A stretch of DNA of 40,329 bases from Lactiplantibacillus herbarum (GTDB lineage: Bacteria; Bacillota; Bacilli; Lactobacillales; Lactobacillaceae). The notes beneath the pieces were generated by a model. It did no database searches. It worked only from the letters and a program-made list of their open reading frames with translations, and was not told where the DNA came from. Location of the stretch: the NCBI RefSeq assembly GCF_001039045.1, contig NZ_LFEE01000007.1, positions 1 through 40,329 on the forward strand. Reading direction: 5' to 3'. Below, one piece after another: positions 8,796-17,422 of this stretch. Each line of letters begins with the position of its first letter. The stretch's first letter is position 1. Position numbers and translations under genes: made by a program.

Positions 8796-9596
8796 ATGCA
8801 GGTATGGAAGATTTTTGAATTATTTTTATTGCAACCACTACTTTGGGTAGGGTTGCTCCGCAATTACATAGTGGCTAAACGGCGAGTCAACTATGAACGT
8901 CATCATTTTGACAGTGCCATCAACGCGCAGTTAGTTGAAGTACGACACTTTTTAATGGATGGTTTTTTACTAGGTGTCTTAATGACGGTGATTAGTCTTG
9001 GCTTAGGATTAGTAGTCTCACCGATTTGGGTTGTGATTTACGAAACGCTGGCCATCATTAGCCTCGTTATCATTCCGGGTGCTTTAGTTCCAGTGACGAT
9101 TTTTGGCCTGAGCTGGTTAGTATACTGGCTAATGAGTCCACAATTAACGTCGGTTGGTGGTTTATTACAACGCCATGGTGTTGTAACGACAAGCATGAGT
9201 GGCAACCTGATTGTTAATGGGTTAATTCTGTTGGCAATCATCATTGCAACGGCAGCTATTATCTTACGATGGCATGACCACCAAGGACAATCACCCCAGC
9301 TACAGCCGGATCAACGGGGTAAAAGATTAGTTCGTTATCAGTGGCAACAGTTACTGGTATTGCCAGTAGGTGTCTTAATTCCAGGCGATTGGATTCACAC
9401 CACGTTGAGCTGGTGGCCTGTTTTTACAGTTGGTGAACGTTCGTTTAGTATTCTGTTGCTACCATTGTTAGTTGGTATCAGTGCGCGAGTCTACAAGCAG
9501 TTACCACAATTAGCATGGCGGCAATTAGCATCGCGGTTGAGTTGGGTTGCACTGGTGAGTGTGGTCTTAGCCGTTGTGGCTCGGTTGCAGTGTTAA
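8796..9596 (+). CDS. MinJ-like polytopic membrane protein, N-terminal part (frame-split gene)
   Basis: 266-residue membrane protein from ATG 8796 (AGGGG 9 nt upstream). About seven hydrophobic segments can be counted: roughly 50-72, 76-94, 97-108, 140-158, 180-200, 205-226 and 245-262. It stops at TAA 9594-9596 in the middle of what should be a row of helices. The downstream frame (-1 relative to this one) continues with another membrane helix and a PDZ domain. Together the two parts have the plan of B. subtilis MinJ (SwrAB/YvjD): several membrane helices and a C-terminal PDZ domain, acting between DivIVA and MinD in division-site selection. B. subtilis minJ also lies near prfB and uvrBA. The MinJ identity rests on architecture and synteny, so it is tentative. 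A one-base loss near 9580-9595 would explain the split. Confidence 0.75.
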   Translation: MQVWKIFELFLLQPLLWVGLLRNYIVAKRRVNYERHHFDSAINAQLVEVRHFLMDGFLLGVLMTVISLGLGLVVSPIWVVIYETLAIISLVIIPGALVPVTIFGLSWLVYWLMSPQLTSVGGLLQRHGVVTTSMSGNLIVNGLILLAIIIATAAIILRWHDHQGQSPQLQPDQRGKRLVRYQWQQLLVLPVGVLIPGDWIHTTLSWWPVFTVGERSFSILLLPLLVGISARVYKQLPQLAWRQLASRLSWVALVSVVLAVVARLQC

Positions 9597-9970
9597 GTCC
9601 TCAGTGGTTATTAGGACTTGTTGTAGTGGTCGTGGTACTAACCTGGATTATTATTGCCCAACATCGGTATCATGATCGGCATCAACAGTTCAGATATGCG
9701 GATACAGAGCAGGGCGTTCGGGTAATTGGCTTACGGCCAAACACGCCGGCTGATAAATTGAATATTGATTTAGGCGACGTAATTTTAGAATGTAATCGTC
9801 AGCCAGTCAATACTGAAGCACAGTTTTATGCGGCCTTACTAAAAAGTCCGACATACGTGCATTTGAAAGTACGTAATCGGCAACAGGAACTAATTATTAC
9901 TGAAACGGCCATCTATAATGGTGCACCACATGAGTTAGGAATTGTGTTATTCACTGATCAGGAGGGTTAA
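9590..9970 (+). CDS. PDZ-domain C-terminal part of the MinJ-like protein (frame-split gene)
   Basis: Continues the preceding gene in another frame. It has a membrane helix (SPQWLLGLVVVVVVLTWII), a basic stretch, then a PDZ domain with the ligand-loop region RVIGLRPNTPADK and the core IDLGDVILECN. The frame is open from 9515, but the 9515-9590 part encodes a Cys-rich stretch unlike a membrane protein, while the other frame encodes a plausible helix there. The switch should therefore be near 9590. GTG 9590 overlaps the upstream stop by 7 nt, but no ribosome site precedes it. If translated separately, this would be a single-helix membrane-anchored PDZ protein of about 126 residues. It ends 5 nt before phoP, whose ribosome site overlaps its end. 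Confidence 0.7.
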   Translation: MLSPQWLLGLVVVVVVLTWIIIAQHRYHDRHQQFRYADTEQGVRVIGLRPNTPADKLNIDLGDVILECNRQPVNTEAQFYAALLKSPTYVHLKVRNRQQELIITETAIYNGAPHELGIVLFTDQEG

Positions 9971-9975
9971 GGACC

Positions 9976-10701
9976 ATGGATAAGATCTTAGTGGTAGATG
10001 ATGAGCCAGCCATCGTAACGTTATTATCTTATAATTTAAAGCAAGCGGGCTATGAAGTTGCTACGGCAACGGATGGGGAAGCTGCGCTTGCACTGGCATC
10101 GGAACAGGATTTCACGTGTATTCTGTTAGATTTGATGTTGCCGAAATTAGATGGGATGGAAGTAACAAAGCGGTTACGCCAAGAAAAGGTACGAACACCA
10201 ATCATTATTGTTACAGCCAAAAATGATGAGTTCGATAAGGTCTTTGGTCTCGAATTGGGTGCGGATGACTACATTACCAAGCCATTTTCACCACGTGAGG
10301 TCTTGGCGCGTATCAAGGCGGTTATTAGAAGAACGGCTCCTGATGAAGCTGTATCGGTAGCACCAGTTACGCCAGCGCCGGCTAATCGAGCAATTACGTT
10401 AATCGGTGATTTGCGAATCGATCAAAATAAGTACCGGGTGACCCGTAATGGTCAGAATATTAGTTTGACCCCGAAGGAATTCGAGTTACTCGTTTACTTC
10501 GTTGAACGCGATGGGCGGGTACTGAGTCGTGATGCGATTTTAAATCATGTTTGGGGATATGATTATGCGAGTGAAACGCGAATCGTCGACATCCATATTT
10601 CGCATTTACGTGAAAAGATTGAAGTAGATCCTAAGCACCCCCAACTGATTCGGACGGTGCGGGGATTTGGCTATGAATTTGTGGGTGACAGCCATGCATA
10701 A
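9976..10701 (+). CDS. phoP: OmpR/PhoB-family response regulator, probably PhoP
   Basis: DNA-binding response regulator of 241 residues. The receiver domain has the acidic pair Asp8-Asp9, the phosphoacceptor Asp52, Thr80 and Lys102 (TKPFSP). A Pro/Ala-rich linker (about 122-138) leads to a winged-helix domain ending in IRTVRGFGYEF. The start ATG 9976 has AGGAGGG upstream. The sensor kinase gene overlaps its end, and the pst operon follows directly. This context and the PhoP-type boxes upstream of both pstS genes make PhoP the likely identity. Sequence alone does not exclude another OmpR-type regulator, since WalR is very similar, but the location argues for phosphate control. Confidence 0.9.
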   Translation: MDKILVVDDEPAIVTLLSYNLKQAGYEVATATDGEAALALASEQDFTCILLDLMLPKLDGMEVTKRLRQEKVRTPIIIVTAKNDEFDKVFGLELGADDYITKPFSPREVLARIKAVIRRTAPDEAVSVAPVTPAPANRAITLIGDLRIDQNKYRVTRNGQNISLTPKEFELLVYFVERDGRVLSRDAILNHVWGYDYASETRIVDIHISHLREKIEVDPKHPQLIRTVRGFGYEFVGDSHA

Positions 10702-12094
10702 CCGGTGGCAACAGACCGTACGATTACTCGTGTTAGAGAACGTGCTAATCACGTTGATCGTACTTTTTGTGCTACAACGATTCTCGCCGATTACGTGGTC
10801 AGCGGGATTGATTGGATGCCTAGTGTTAGCGCTACTTGTTCTGGCAGTAGTTGAAGGTGTCGTCGTATGGGTCCAACAGACGGAACGACAGAAGACGATT
10901 GATCGGATGGAGGCCAAACTCCGACAGATGAGTAGTCAACAATTCCCACCGCATATTCTGTTGCCCCAGGCTGATCCGCTATATAGCTTAGCGCAAGCGG
11001 TCAATCAGTTAGAGAGTTATCAAAAACATCAGACGCGGCGAGCTGAGTTACAAGAAAAAGAATTAATGATGATTATGCGTTACCTTCCCGTGGGCGTGAT
11101 GGTGATCGATCACCGTCGGCAAGTGCAATTGTCCAATCCAGCGATGAGTGAACTTTTACAAGGGTCAATCAACACGGTTGCCCATATTTATACGAAGGAT
11201 ATTCAACTGTACGCGTTGACTAAACTGATTGAGGATACGATTGCGACCCAATCTAATCAGCGTGCAACGGTGACGTTAACGCCCGCACCGAATACACAAG
11301 TAGTTGAAGCATCGACCGTCTATATTCAAGGGAACCGGGCGCATTACCAGATTGTGCTGATGTTGTATGATATTACCGAAGTTTACATGATTGAACAAAT
11401 GCAGGATGACTTTGTCAGCAATGCGAGTCATGAATTAAAAACACCAATTACTGCAATTGCTGGGTTTACGGAGACCTTGCTCGGGGGTGCGAAGGATGAT
11501 CCGGAGACGTTAGATCAATTTTTACACATTATTGCAGATGAGAGTCAGCGACTGATTGACTTGATCCAAGATGTCTTATCATTGTCACGAATTCGGGCGC
11601 AAAATACAACGAAATTGGCGCTTAAAACCGTGGTCGTGCGAGACCTAATTGATCAAGAATTGGCTGTGGTTCAGCAGGCTGTTGAACGTCAACAACTGAC
11701 GGTTGATAATCAAGTTGAAGCGTCTTTGACGGTGACCAGTGACCCGCAAAAGTTAAGTCAAGTTATCAAAAACTTGTTAACCAATGCGATTAAGTACAAT
11801 CGGGCTAATGGTAAAGTAACGCTCACTAGTACGATCAGTGAGCAACACTGGTCGTTAATTGTGACCGATACGGGTATCGGCATTAGTGCTGATGATCAGC
11901 AGCGGATTTTCGAGCGCTTTTATCGAGCTAGTCCATCGCGATCTCAGCAGTTAGTTAGCGGTACGGGGCTCGGACTGGCGATTGTGAAAGAATTAGTTGG
12001 CGCACTTCATGGCAACATTACCGTTACTAGTCAACGGGGAGTTGGGACCACGATGACGGTAACGTTTCCCTTAGCGGAATCAAAGTTAGCCTAA
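10694..12094 (+). CDS. phoR: Membrane sensor histidine kinase, probably PhoR
   Basis: Partner kinase of the preceding regulator, 466 residues if started at ATG 10694, which overlaps the phoP stop by 8 nt. ATG 10673 (7 nt after GGGGA) is an alternative start. Two N-terminal membrane helices (about 7-28 and 36-60) are joined by a very short outer loop, so there is no extracytoplasmic sensor domain. A PAS-like region follows (about 110-220), then the H-box ASHELKTP with phosphoacceptor His246, the N-box NLLTNAIKYN, and the G1/G2 boxes DTGIGIS and GTGLGLAI. The lack of an outer domain fits models in which PhoR senses a cytoplasmic or membrane signal such as the Pst-PhoU state or wall metabolites. 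Confidence 0.9.
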   Translation: MHNRWQQTVRLLVLENVLITLIVLFVLQRFSPITWSAGLIGCLVLALLVLAVVEGVVVWVQQTERQKTIDRMEAKLRQMSSQQFPPHILLPQADPLYSLAQAVNQLESYQKHQTRRAELQEKELMMIMRYLPVGVMVIDHRRQVQLSNPAMSELLQGSINTVAHIYTKDIQLYALTKLIEDTIATQSNQRATVTLTPAPNTQVVEASTVYIQGNRAHYQIVLMLYDITEVYMIEQMQDDFVSNASHELKTPITAIAGFTETLLGGAKDDPETLDQFLHIIADESQRLIDLIQDVLSLSRIRAQNTTKLALKTVVVRDLIDQELAVVQQAVERQQLTVDNQVEASLTVTSDPQKLSQVIKNLLTNAIKYNRANGKVTLTSTISEQHWSLIVTDTGIGISADDQQRIFERFYRASPSRSQQLVSGTGLGLAIVKELVGALHGNITVTSQRGVGTTMTVTFPLAESKLA

Positions 12095-12145
12095 AACACA
12101 CCTTCTCATTAAGTTAATTAACTTAATGAGAAGGTGTGTTTTTTT
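12093..12145 (+). terminator. Long palindromic terminator of the phoPR unit
   Basis: The arms 12093-12117 and 12118-12142 are perfect inverted repeats of 25 bp without any spacer, centred on TTAATTAA. They overlap the phoR stop codon and are followed by more T residues. The A-tract on the left would let it work in both directions. Confidence 0.9.
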
Positions 12146-12265
12146 GCCTATAGCCGTATTCCATGGTTAAGTTTTATTGGTAATATCGCTAGGTTATAGT
12201 CATCAGCGCCATTTAATTGGTGATTTTAGACGGTTAAACGGGGCAAAGTTAAAAATAAATGGACG

Positions 12266-12319
12266 TTTACACAATCTTTACAAAACCCATATAAAGCATT
12301 TACACAAACTTAGTATTAT
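12266..12319 (+). promoter_or_regulatory. PhoP-box promoter of the pst operon
   Basis: TTTACA occurs at 12266, 12277 and 12299, with a degenerate copy (CATATA) at 12288, so four hexamers lie at exact 11-bp steps. The -10 TATTAT starts at 12314, again 15 nt after the start of the last hexamer, as at the orphan pstS. This is the arrangement expected for PhoP-P dimers bound to one DNA face next to RNA polymerase. Confidence 0.88.
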
Positions 12320-12352
12320 TAGAGATGAGCAATGGGTAGGAGGTATCTTTAT

Positions 12353-13228
12353 ATGAAGAAAAGTCGGGTCATCCAATTACTGGGCCTGATCGTTATCGTT
12401 GGGCTAGTTAGTTTTGGTTACACACATCGTGATCAGACTAGCGCTAGTGAGTCAATCACCGCTGTTGGGTCAACTGCATTACAGCCATTAGTTGAAGCGG
12501 CCGGTGAACAATATAGTAATAATCATACCGGCACTTTTATCAATGTACAGGGTGGCGGGTCAGGTACTGGTCTAAGTCAGATTCAATCTGGTGCCGTCGC
12601 TATTGGTAATTCGGATATTTTTGCAGAAGAACAGAGTGGTATTGATGCTAGCAAACTGATCGATCATCGCGTCGCAGTTGTTGGTATCGCACCAATTGTT
12701 AATAAGCAAGTCGGGGTTACTAATTTATCACAACAACAATTAATTAAAATTTTTACGGGTAAGGTGACTAATTGGCGTGAGGTTGGCGGAAAGAATCTGC
12801 CAATCACGTTAATTAACCGGGCTCAGGGTTCTGGGACACGGAAAACCTTTGAAAGTTACGCACTTAAGGGACAGAAGAGTGCTGATTCACAAGAACAGGA
12901 TTCATCTGGGCTAGCTCGTTCAATCGTGGCAAGCACGCCAGGAGCAATCAGTTACGTGGCCTTTTCATACCTTGATAAGTCAGTACAGACCGTTTCGGTT
13001 GATGGTGTCAAACCAACAGAAATGAATGTGCGTAAAAATCAGTGGTATATCTGGTCTTATGAACATTTGTATACGGGCAAGCATCCGAGTGTGCTCACCC
13101 AACAATTTATTGATTATATTTTATCAACCGCTGTTCAACAAAAATTGATCAAACAGTTAGGTTATATTTCGGTCCATGATATGCAAGTACAGCGGAATGC
13201 GACCGGTAAAATTTCAATCGTGAAATAA
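12353..13228 (+). CDS. pstS: Phosphate-binding protein PstS (operon copy, no lipobox)
   Basis: Phosphate receptor of the Pst transporter, 291 residues from ATG 12353 with a perfect AGGAGG 9 nt upstream. It has the same phosphate-binding segments as the orphan copy (GSTALQPL, GGGSGTG, RAQGSGTR). The N-terminus is Lys/Arg-rich followed by one hydrophobic helix (about residues 7-24). There is no cysteine in or after it: the sequence around the expected lipidation point reads SFGYTH. It must be held by an uncleaved signal anchor or be released, unlike the lipoprotein at 300-1196. It is the first gene of the operon and lies 10 nt before pstC. Confidence 0.94.
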   Translation: MKKSRVIQLLGLIVIVGLVSFGYTHRDQTSASESITAVGSTALQPLVEAAGEQYSNNHTGTFINVQGGGSGTGLSQIQSGAVAIGNSDIFAEEQSGIDASKLIDHRVAVVGIAPIVNKQVGVTNLSQQQLIKIFTGKVTNWREVGGKNLPITLINRAQGSGTRKTFESYALKGQKSADSQEQDSSGLARSIVASTPGAISYVAFSYLDKSVQTVSVDGVKPTEMNVRKNQWYIWSYEHLYTGKHPSVLTQQFIDYILSTAVQQKLIKQLGYISVHDMQVQRNATGKISIVK

Positions 13229-13238
13229 GGAGGAGCGC

Positions 13239-14168
13239 ATGGATAAAATTCGAGAGAGTTTATTAAAAAAATCAGTGGCTAGTAAAATTGAACGCCGCGG
13301 TAAGGCGATTAGTTTGCTATGTCTAGCTTTAATCGTCGGGATTGTCTTTTTGATCTTTTACTTTGTGGCATCACGGGGATTGGCAACTTTTTTCCAAAAT
13401 CACATTAATGTCTGGCAGTTCTTCAGTGGAACCCAGTGGAATCCGGGGACAACCGGTACGAATGGTCAACCAGCTGTGGGTGCTTTACCAATGATTGTTG
13501 GGTCATTCTTAATTACGATTTTATCCGCATTGATTGCAACGCCGTTTGCAATTGGTACGGCCGTATTTATGACGGAAATTTCGCCACGCCGCGGGGCACG
13601 AATCTTACGGCCCGTTACGGAATTACTAGTCGGAATTCCATCGGTCGTGTATGGGTTTATTGGGTTACAAGTCGTAGTGCCATTTGTTCGTAATACGTTT
13701 GGTGGCAGTGGTTATGGGATTCTATCTGGGACATTCGTCCTGTTTGTCATGATCCTACCTACTGTGACTTCAATGACAGCCGATGCGTTAAACGCTGTGC
13801 CACGTTACTATCGCGAAGCTTCATTGGCACTGGGCGCCACTCGTTGGCAGACGATTTATAAAGTCGTTTTACGAGCAGCCGTACCTGGTATGTTGACTGC
13901 CGTCGTATTTGGGATGGCGAGGGCCTTCGGGGAAGCATTGGCTGTTCAAATGGTAATTGGGAACGCAACCTTGTTACCACATAACTTAGTGTCGCCAGCA
14001 GCTACCTTGACTAGTATTTTGACGATGGGAATCGGGAATACGGTAATGGGTTCGTTGCAAAATAACGCACTGTGGTCATTGGCGATGATCTTACTGTTGA
14101 TGTCATTATTCTTCAACTTGGTTATTCGCTATATTGGACGGAAGGGGAAATTAAGCCATGAACGCTAA
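13239..14168 (+). CDS. pstC: Phosphate ABC transporter permease PstC
   Basis: One of the two membrane subunits of the Pst importer, 309 residues from ATG 13239 (GGAGG 6 nt upstream). Six membrane helices, with the first at about residues 25-50. The cytoplasmic EAA loop that docks on the ATPase reads REASLALGATRWQT, followed by the conserved ARAFGEALAV. Its last 11 nt overlap the pstA start, so the two subunits are translationally coupled. Confidence 0.96.
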   Translation: MDKIRESLLKKSVASKIERRGKAISLLCLALIVGIVFLIFYFVASRGLATFFQNHINVWQFFSGTQWNPGTTGTNGQPAVGALPMIVGSFLITILSALIATPFAIGTAVFMTEISPRRGARILRPVTELLVGIPSVVYGFIGLQVVVPFVRNTFGGSGYGILSGTFVLFVMILPTVTSMTADALNAVPRYYREASLALGATRWQTIYKVVLRAAVPGMLTAVVFGMARAFGEALAVQMVIGNATLLPHNLVSPAATLTSILTMGIGNTVMGSLQNNALWSLAMILLLMSLFFNLVIRYIGRKGKLSHER

Positions 14169-15042
14169 ACGCATTGATAAAATTGCTACCGGTGTCCTTT
14201 ACGCCGTGGCGGCCTTCGTGGTCATTATTTTAATTGCCCTGTTAGGATATATCCTAATTCAAGGGGTGCCGCATATTTCGTGGCATTTCTTGACGTCGCC
14301 AGCGTTGGCCTTTGAAGCGGGTGGGGGAATTGGCATTCAATTATTCAATTCTTTCTACTTATTATTCTTAGCACTCTTGATATCATTACCAATCTCGTTA
14401 GGTGCTGGGATTTACTTAAATGAATATGCACCACAAAACACTTTAACGGGACTAATCAGAACGACGATTGAAATTCTTAGTTCATTACCTTCAGTGGTGG
14501 TTGGGTTGTTTGGTTATTTGTTCTTTGTTGTCCAATTCAAACTTGGATTTTCAATCTTATCAGGCGCCTTTGCATTGACGGTCTTTAACCTGCCTATCTT
14601 GACGCGTAGTATTGAAGACGCGCTTGCTAATATCTCGGACAATCAACGAGAAGCCGGTTACGCTTTAGGTCTATCACGGTGGGAAACAGTGACTAAAATT
14701 GTCGTCCCCGCTGCGTTACCAAGTATTATCACTGGGGTTGTTTTGAGTGCCGGTCGGATTTTTGGGGAAGCCGCAGCTTTGATCTATACAGCAGGTCAAA
14801 GTGCACCCGCCCTTGATTTTGGTAACTGGAATCCGTTTGATATTAGCAGTCCGCTGAGTCCGTTACGACCAGCTGAAACACTGGCTGTGCATATTTGGAA
14901 GATTAACTCAGAGGGGATCATGCCCGATGCGAAGGCTGTGTCAGCTGGTGCTTCCGCAGTATTGATTATTGCGGTCTTACTCTTTAACTTCTTAGCACGC
15001 TGGCTTGGCAAACGTCTATACAAACATTTAACCGCTGAATAA
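14158..15042 (+). CDS. pstA: Phosphate ABC transporter permease PstA
   Basis: Second membrane subunit of the Pst importer, 294 residues. Six membrane helices; the ATPase-docking loop reads [14 protein letters not shown], followed by [12 protein letters not shown]. The start ATG 14158 lies inside the end of pstC. The long loop before the last helix ([14 protein letters not shown]) is a usual PstA feature. It is followed 14 nt later by the first pstB. Confidence 0.96.
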   Translation: MNAKRIDKIATGVLYAVAAFVVIILIALLGYILIQGVPHISWHFLTSPALAFEAGGGIGIQLFNSFYLLFLALLISLPISLGAGIYLNEYAPQNTLTGLIRTTIEILSSLPSVVVGLFGYLFFVVQFKLGFSILSGAFALTVFNLPILTRSIEDALANISDNQREAGYALGLSRWETVTKIVVPAALPSIITGVVLSAGRIFGEAAALIYTAGQSAPALDFGNWNPFDISSPLSPLRPAETLAVHIWKINSEGIMPDAKAVSAGASAVLIIAVLLFNFLARWLGKRLYKHLTAE

Positions 15043-15056
15043 AGGAGGCCGTTTCA

Positions 15057-15866
15057 ATGGCAGATAATTCAATGATGACCGATCAACGTAATATTATGAA
15101 GTTTGATCCGAAAGACCATGAAATCGCGCTTTCGACCGAAGATTTGCATGTCTACTATGGCAAGTCTGAGGCACTTTCAGAAGGTGACTTACAGTTTGAA
15201 CGTTATAAGATCACGGCGCTAATTGGGCCATCTGGTTCAGGTAAATCAACTTATTTACGTTCTTTGAATCGGATGAATGACCGGATTGCCAACGTCACAG
15301 GTAAAATTATGTATCGTGGCTTGGATATTAATAGTAATGACATTGATGTGTATGAGATGCGGCGTCATATTGGGATGGTTTTTCAACGACCTAACCCATT
15401 TGCCAAGTCAATTTATGAGAATATTGCGTTTGCATTGCGCCAACGCGGTGTCAATAATAAGCAAGAGCTTGATGAAATTGTTGAACAATCATTGCGACAA
15501 GCTGCAATGTGGGATCAAGTGAAAGACGATCTTAATAAAAGTGCGTTGGCGTTATCAGGTGGGCAGCAGCAACGGTTATGCATTGCGCGCGCTATTGCGA
15601 TTAAGCCGGATATTCTCCTATTGGATGAACCAGCCAGTGCCTTGGATCCAGTGTCAACGAGTCAGATTGAAGATACATTGTTGGAATTAAAACAGAACTA
15701 TACCATTATTATTGTGACGCATAACATGCAACAGGCGTCACGAATCAGTGACTATACGGCGTTCTTTAATCTAGGTAAGGTCCTAGAATATTCGGAAACG
15801 GGCGATATTTTCACGAATCCACAAGTTGATTTAACCAATGATTATATTTCCGGTAATTTCGGATAG
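15057..15866 (+). CDS. pstB: Phosphate import ATPase PstB, first copy
   Basis: ATPase subunit of the Pst transporter, 269 residues from ATG 15057 (AAGGAGG upstream). Walker A is GPSGSGKST, the signature is LSGGQQQR, Walker B is [13 protein letters not shown], and the switch His lies in [10 protein letters not shown]. It has about 18 extra N-terminal residues compared with the second copy. Tandem PstB genes are common in lactic acid bacteria; whether they pair as a heterodimer or act separately cannot be seen here. Confidence 0.96.
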   Translation: MADNSMMTDQRNIMKFDPKDHEIALSTEDLHVYYGKSEALSEGDLQFERYKITALIGPSGSGKSTYLRSLNRMNDRIANVTGKIMYRGLDINSNDIDVYEMRRHIGMVFQRPNPFAKSIYENIAFALRQRGVNNKQELDEIVEQSLRQAAMWDQVKDDLNKSALALSGGQQQRLCIARAIAIKPDILLLDEPASALDPVSTSQIEDTLLELKQNYTIIIVTHNMQQASRISDYTAFFNLGKVLEYSETGDIFTNPQVDLTNDYISGNFG

Positions 15867-15877
15867 GAGGACCGCTA

Positions 15878-16633
15878 ATGAGCACGATTTTAACGACTGA
15901 AAATTTATCCCTTTTTTATGGTAAAAAAGAAGCATTAAAGGGCATCAACATGGAATTTGAAGACAAAGGGATCACGGCGTTAATTGGTCCTTCTGGTTGT
16001 GGTAAGTCGACGTTCTTACGTTGCCTAAATCGAATGAATGATTTAATTCCTAACGTAACCATTACTGGCGAAGTTAACTTTAATGGGCATAACATTTACG
16101 CCCCAACCATGGATACGGTACAATTACGTAAAGAAATCGGGATGGTTTTTCAGCAACCAAACCCATTTCCGTTCTCAATCTATGAAAACGTGGTGTACGG
16201 TTTACGTTTAGCGGGTGTACGTGATAAGGAACAATTGGATGCCGCTGTTGAAAAGAGTCTCAAGCAGGCTGCCATTTGGGATGAAGTGAAGGACCGGTTG
16301 CATGCTAACGCACTCTCATTATCAGGTGGGCAACAGCAACGGGTTTGTATCGCTCGGGTGTTAGCAGTAGAACCAGATATTATTCTACTAGATGAGGCAA
16401 CCAGTGCGTTGGATCCCATCTCTAGTCGGCTAATTGAAGAGACCCTATTGAAATTACGTCACGATTACACTATCATAACTGTTACGCATAACATGCAGCA
16501 GGCTTCACGAATTTCTGATCGAACAGCGTTTTTCTTGAATGGTGAATTGATTGAAGCAAACGATACGAAACAGATTTTCATGAATCCGGTTAAACAAGAA
16601 ACCAACGACTATATTTCAGGCCGATTTGGTTAG
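15878..16633 (+). CDS. pstB: Phosphate import ATPase PstB, second copy
   Basis: Second ATPase of the operon, 251 residues from ATG 15878 (TAGGAGG upstream), 11 nt after the first. Walker A is GPSGCGKST, the signature is LSGGQQQR and Walker B is [13 protein letters not shown], so Pro of the usual DEPTSALD is Ala here. All catalytic residues are present. The copies are clearly paralogous but well diverged, which speaks for an old duplication rather than a recent one. Confidence 0.96.
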   Translation: MSTILTTENLSLFYGKKEALKGINMEFEDKGITALIGPSGCGKSTFLRCLNRMNDLIPNVTITGEVNFNGHNIYAPTMDTVQLRKEIGMVFQQPNPFPFSIYENVVYGLRLAGVRDKEQLDAAVEKSLKQAAIWDEVKDRLHANALSLSGGQQQRVCIARVLAVEPDIILLDEATSALDPISSRLIEETLLKLRHDYTIITVTHNMQQASRISDRTAFFLNGELIEANDTKQIFMNPVKQETNDYISGRFG

Positions 16634-16645
16634 GAGGAAACAACC

Positions 16646-17320
16646 ATGCGACGACTTTTTGATGATGAACTAAATGATATTGATGCTAATTTCACAGAAA
16701 TGGGAATGATGGTTAGCGAGACGATTGAGAAGGCTGTAAAGGCCTTTATTGATCATGATCGTAATCTGGCACAAGAAATTATTGATAATGATTCGAAGAT
16801 TAACCATCGTGAGGTGGATCTAGAACAAAAATCTTTTGAAATGATTGCTTTGTACCAACCCGTTACGTCTGATTTACGGGAAATTGTGACTATTTTGAAA
16901 GCTGTTTCTGAGCTAGAACGAATGGCTGACTATGCTCGTAATATTGCTTACGCGACGATTCGGGTTAAGGGTAACGTTCGGGTGCCTGAGATTGAAGCAG
17001 ACCTGTCCGAGATGGGGAACCGTGTGCGGAAGATGGTCGAAGACATGTTGGCTGCTTACGTCAAGAGCGATGATCAGGCCGCACGTCGAGTTGCAGCTAA
17101 GGATGCCAAAGTCGGTGAAATGTACGACAGAATCAACGAAAAGGGTATTTCAAAGATGGAACGGCACCCCGAAACGGTAATTGGTTCAACTGATTATTTA
17201 AATGTTGCAACGTATCTGATGCGGATTGGTGCGTTAGTCACTAATATCGGTGAATGGATCGTTTATTTAAATACGGGTGAAATTATTGAGTTAAACCCTG
17301 AAAGTTCCAACTTAGTATAA
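16646..17320 (+). CDS. phoU: Phosphate transport regulator PhoU
   Basis: Cytoplasmic helical protein of 224 residues that links the Pst transporter to PhoR and keeps phosphate uptake in check. It has two tandem three-helix PhoU repeats (about 5-105 and 110-215) with metal-site motifs of the ExxxD type, e.g. ELERMADYARNIAY. The start ATG 16646 follows TAGGAGG, 12 nt after pstB. It is the last gene of the pst operon. Confidence 0.96.
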   Translation: MRRLFDDELNDIDANFTEMGMMVSETIEKAVKAFIDHDRNLAQEIIDNDSKINHREVDLEQKSFEMIALYQPVTSDLREIVTILKAVSELERMADYARNIAYATIRVKGNVRVPEIEADLSEMGNRVRKMVEDMLAAYVKSDDQAARRVAAKDAKVGEMYDRINEKGISKMERHPETVIGSTDYLNVATYLMRIGALVTNIGEWIVYLNTGEIIELNPESSNLV

Positions 17321-17343
17321 CTAATCATAAATATTCTTTTAAG

Positions 17344-17372
17344 GCCGGTCGTCTAATTTGCAACCGGCTTTT
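17344..17372 (+). terminator. Terminator of the pst operon
   Basis: GCCGGT (17344-17349) pairs with ACCGGC (17363-17368) around a 13-nt loop, then TTTT. The stem is short, so it may be of moderate strength. Confidence 0.7.
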
Positions 17373-17388
17373 ACTATTAGTAAGATAT

Positions 17389-17421
17389 AGTTAAACAAAT
17401 CCTAATTTGAGGTGTTTAACT
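17389..17421 (+). promoter_or_regulatory. Inverted repeat enclosing the pspC ribosome site
   Basis: AGTTAAACA (17389-17397) and TGTTTAACT (17413-17421) are perfect 9-bp inverted repeats. The GAGG ribosome site (17409-17412) lies in the loop and the ATG starts 2 nt after the right arm. A -10-like TATAGT (17385-17390) overlaps the left arm. It could be a repressor operator or an RNA hairpin that limits translation of the pspC-to-galU unit. Confidence 0.5.
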
Positions 17422-17422
17422 T

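Noticed and set aside
9515-9590. ATG 9515 as an independent start of the PDZ gene
   Set aside because: No ribosome site, and the added 25 residues are Cys-rich and unlike a membrane protein, while the other frame here encodes a plausible helix.
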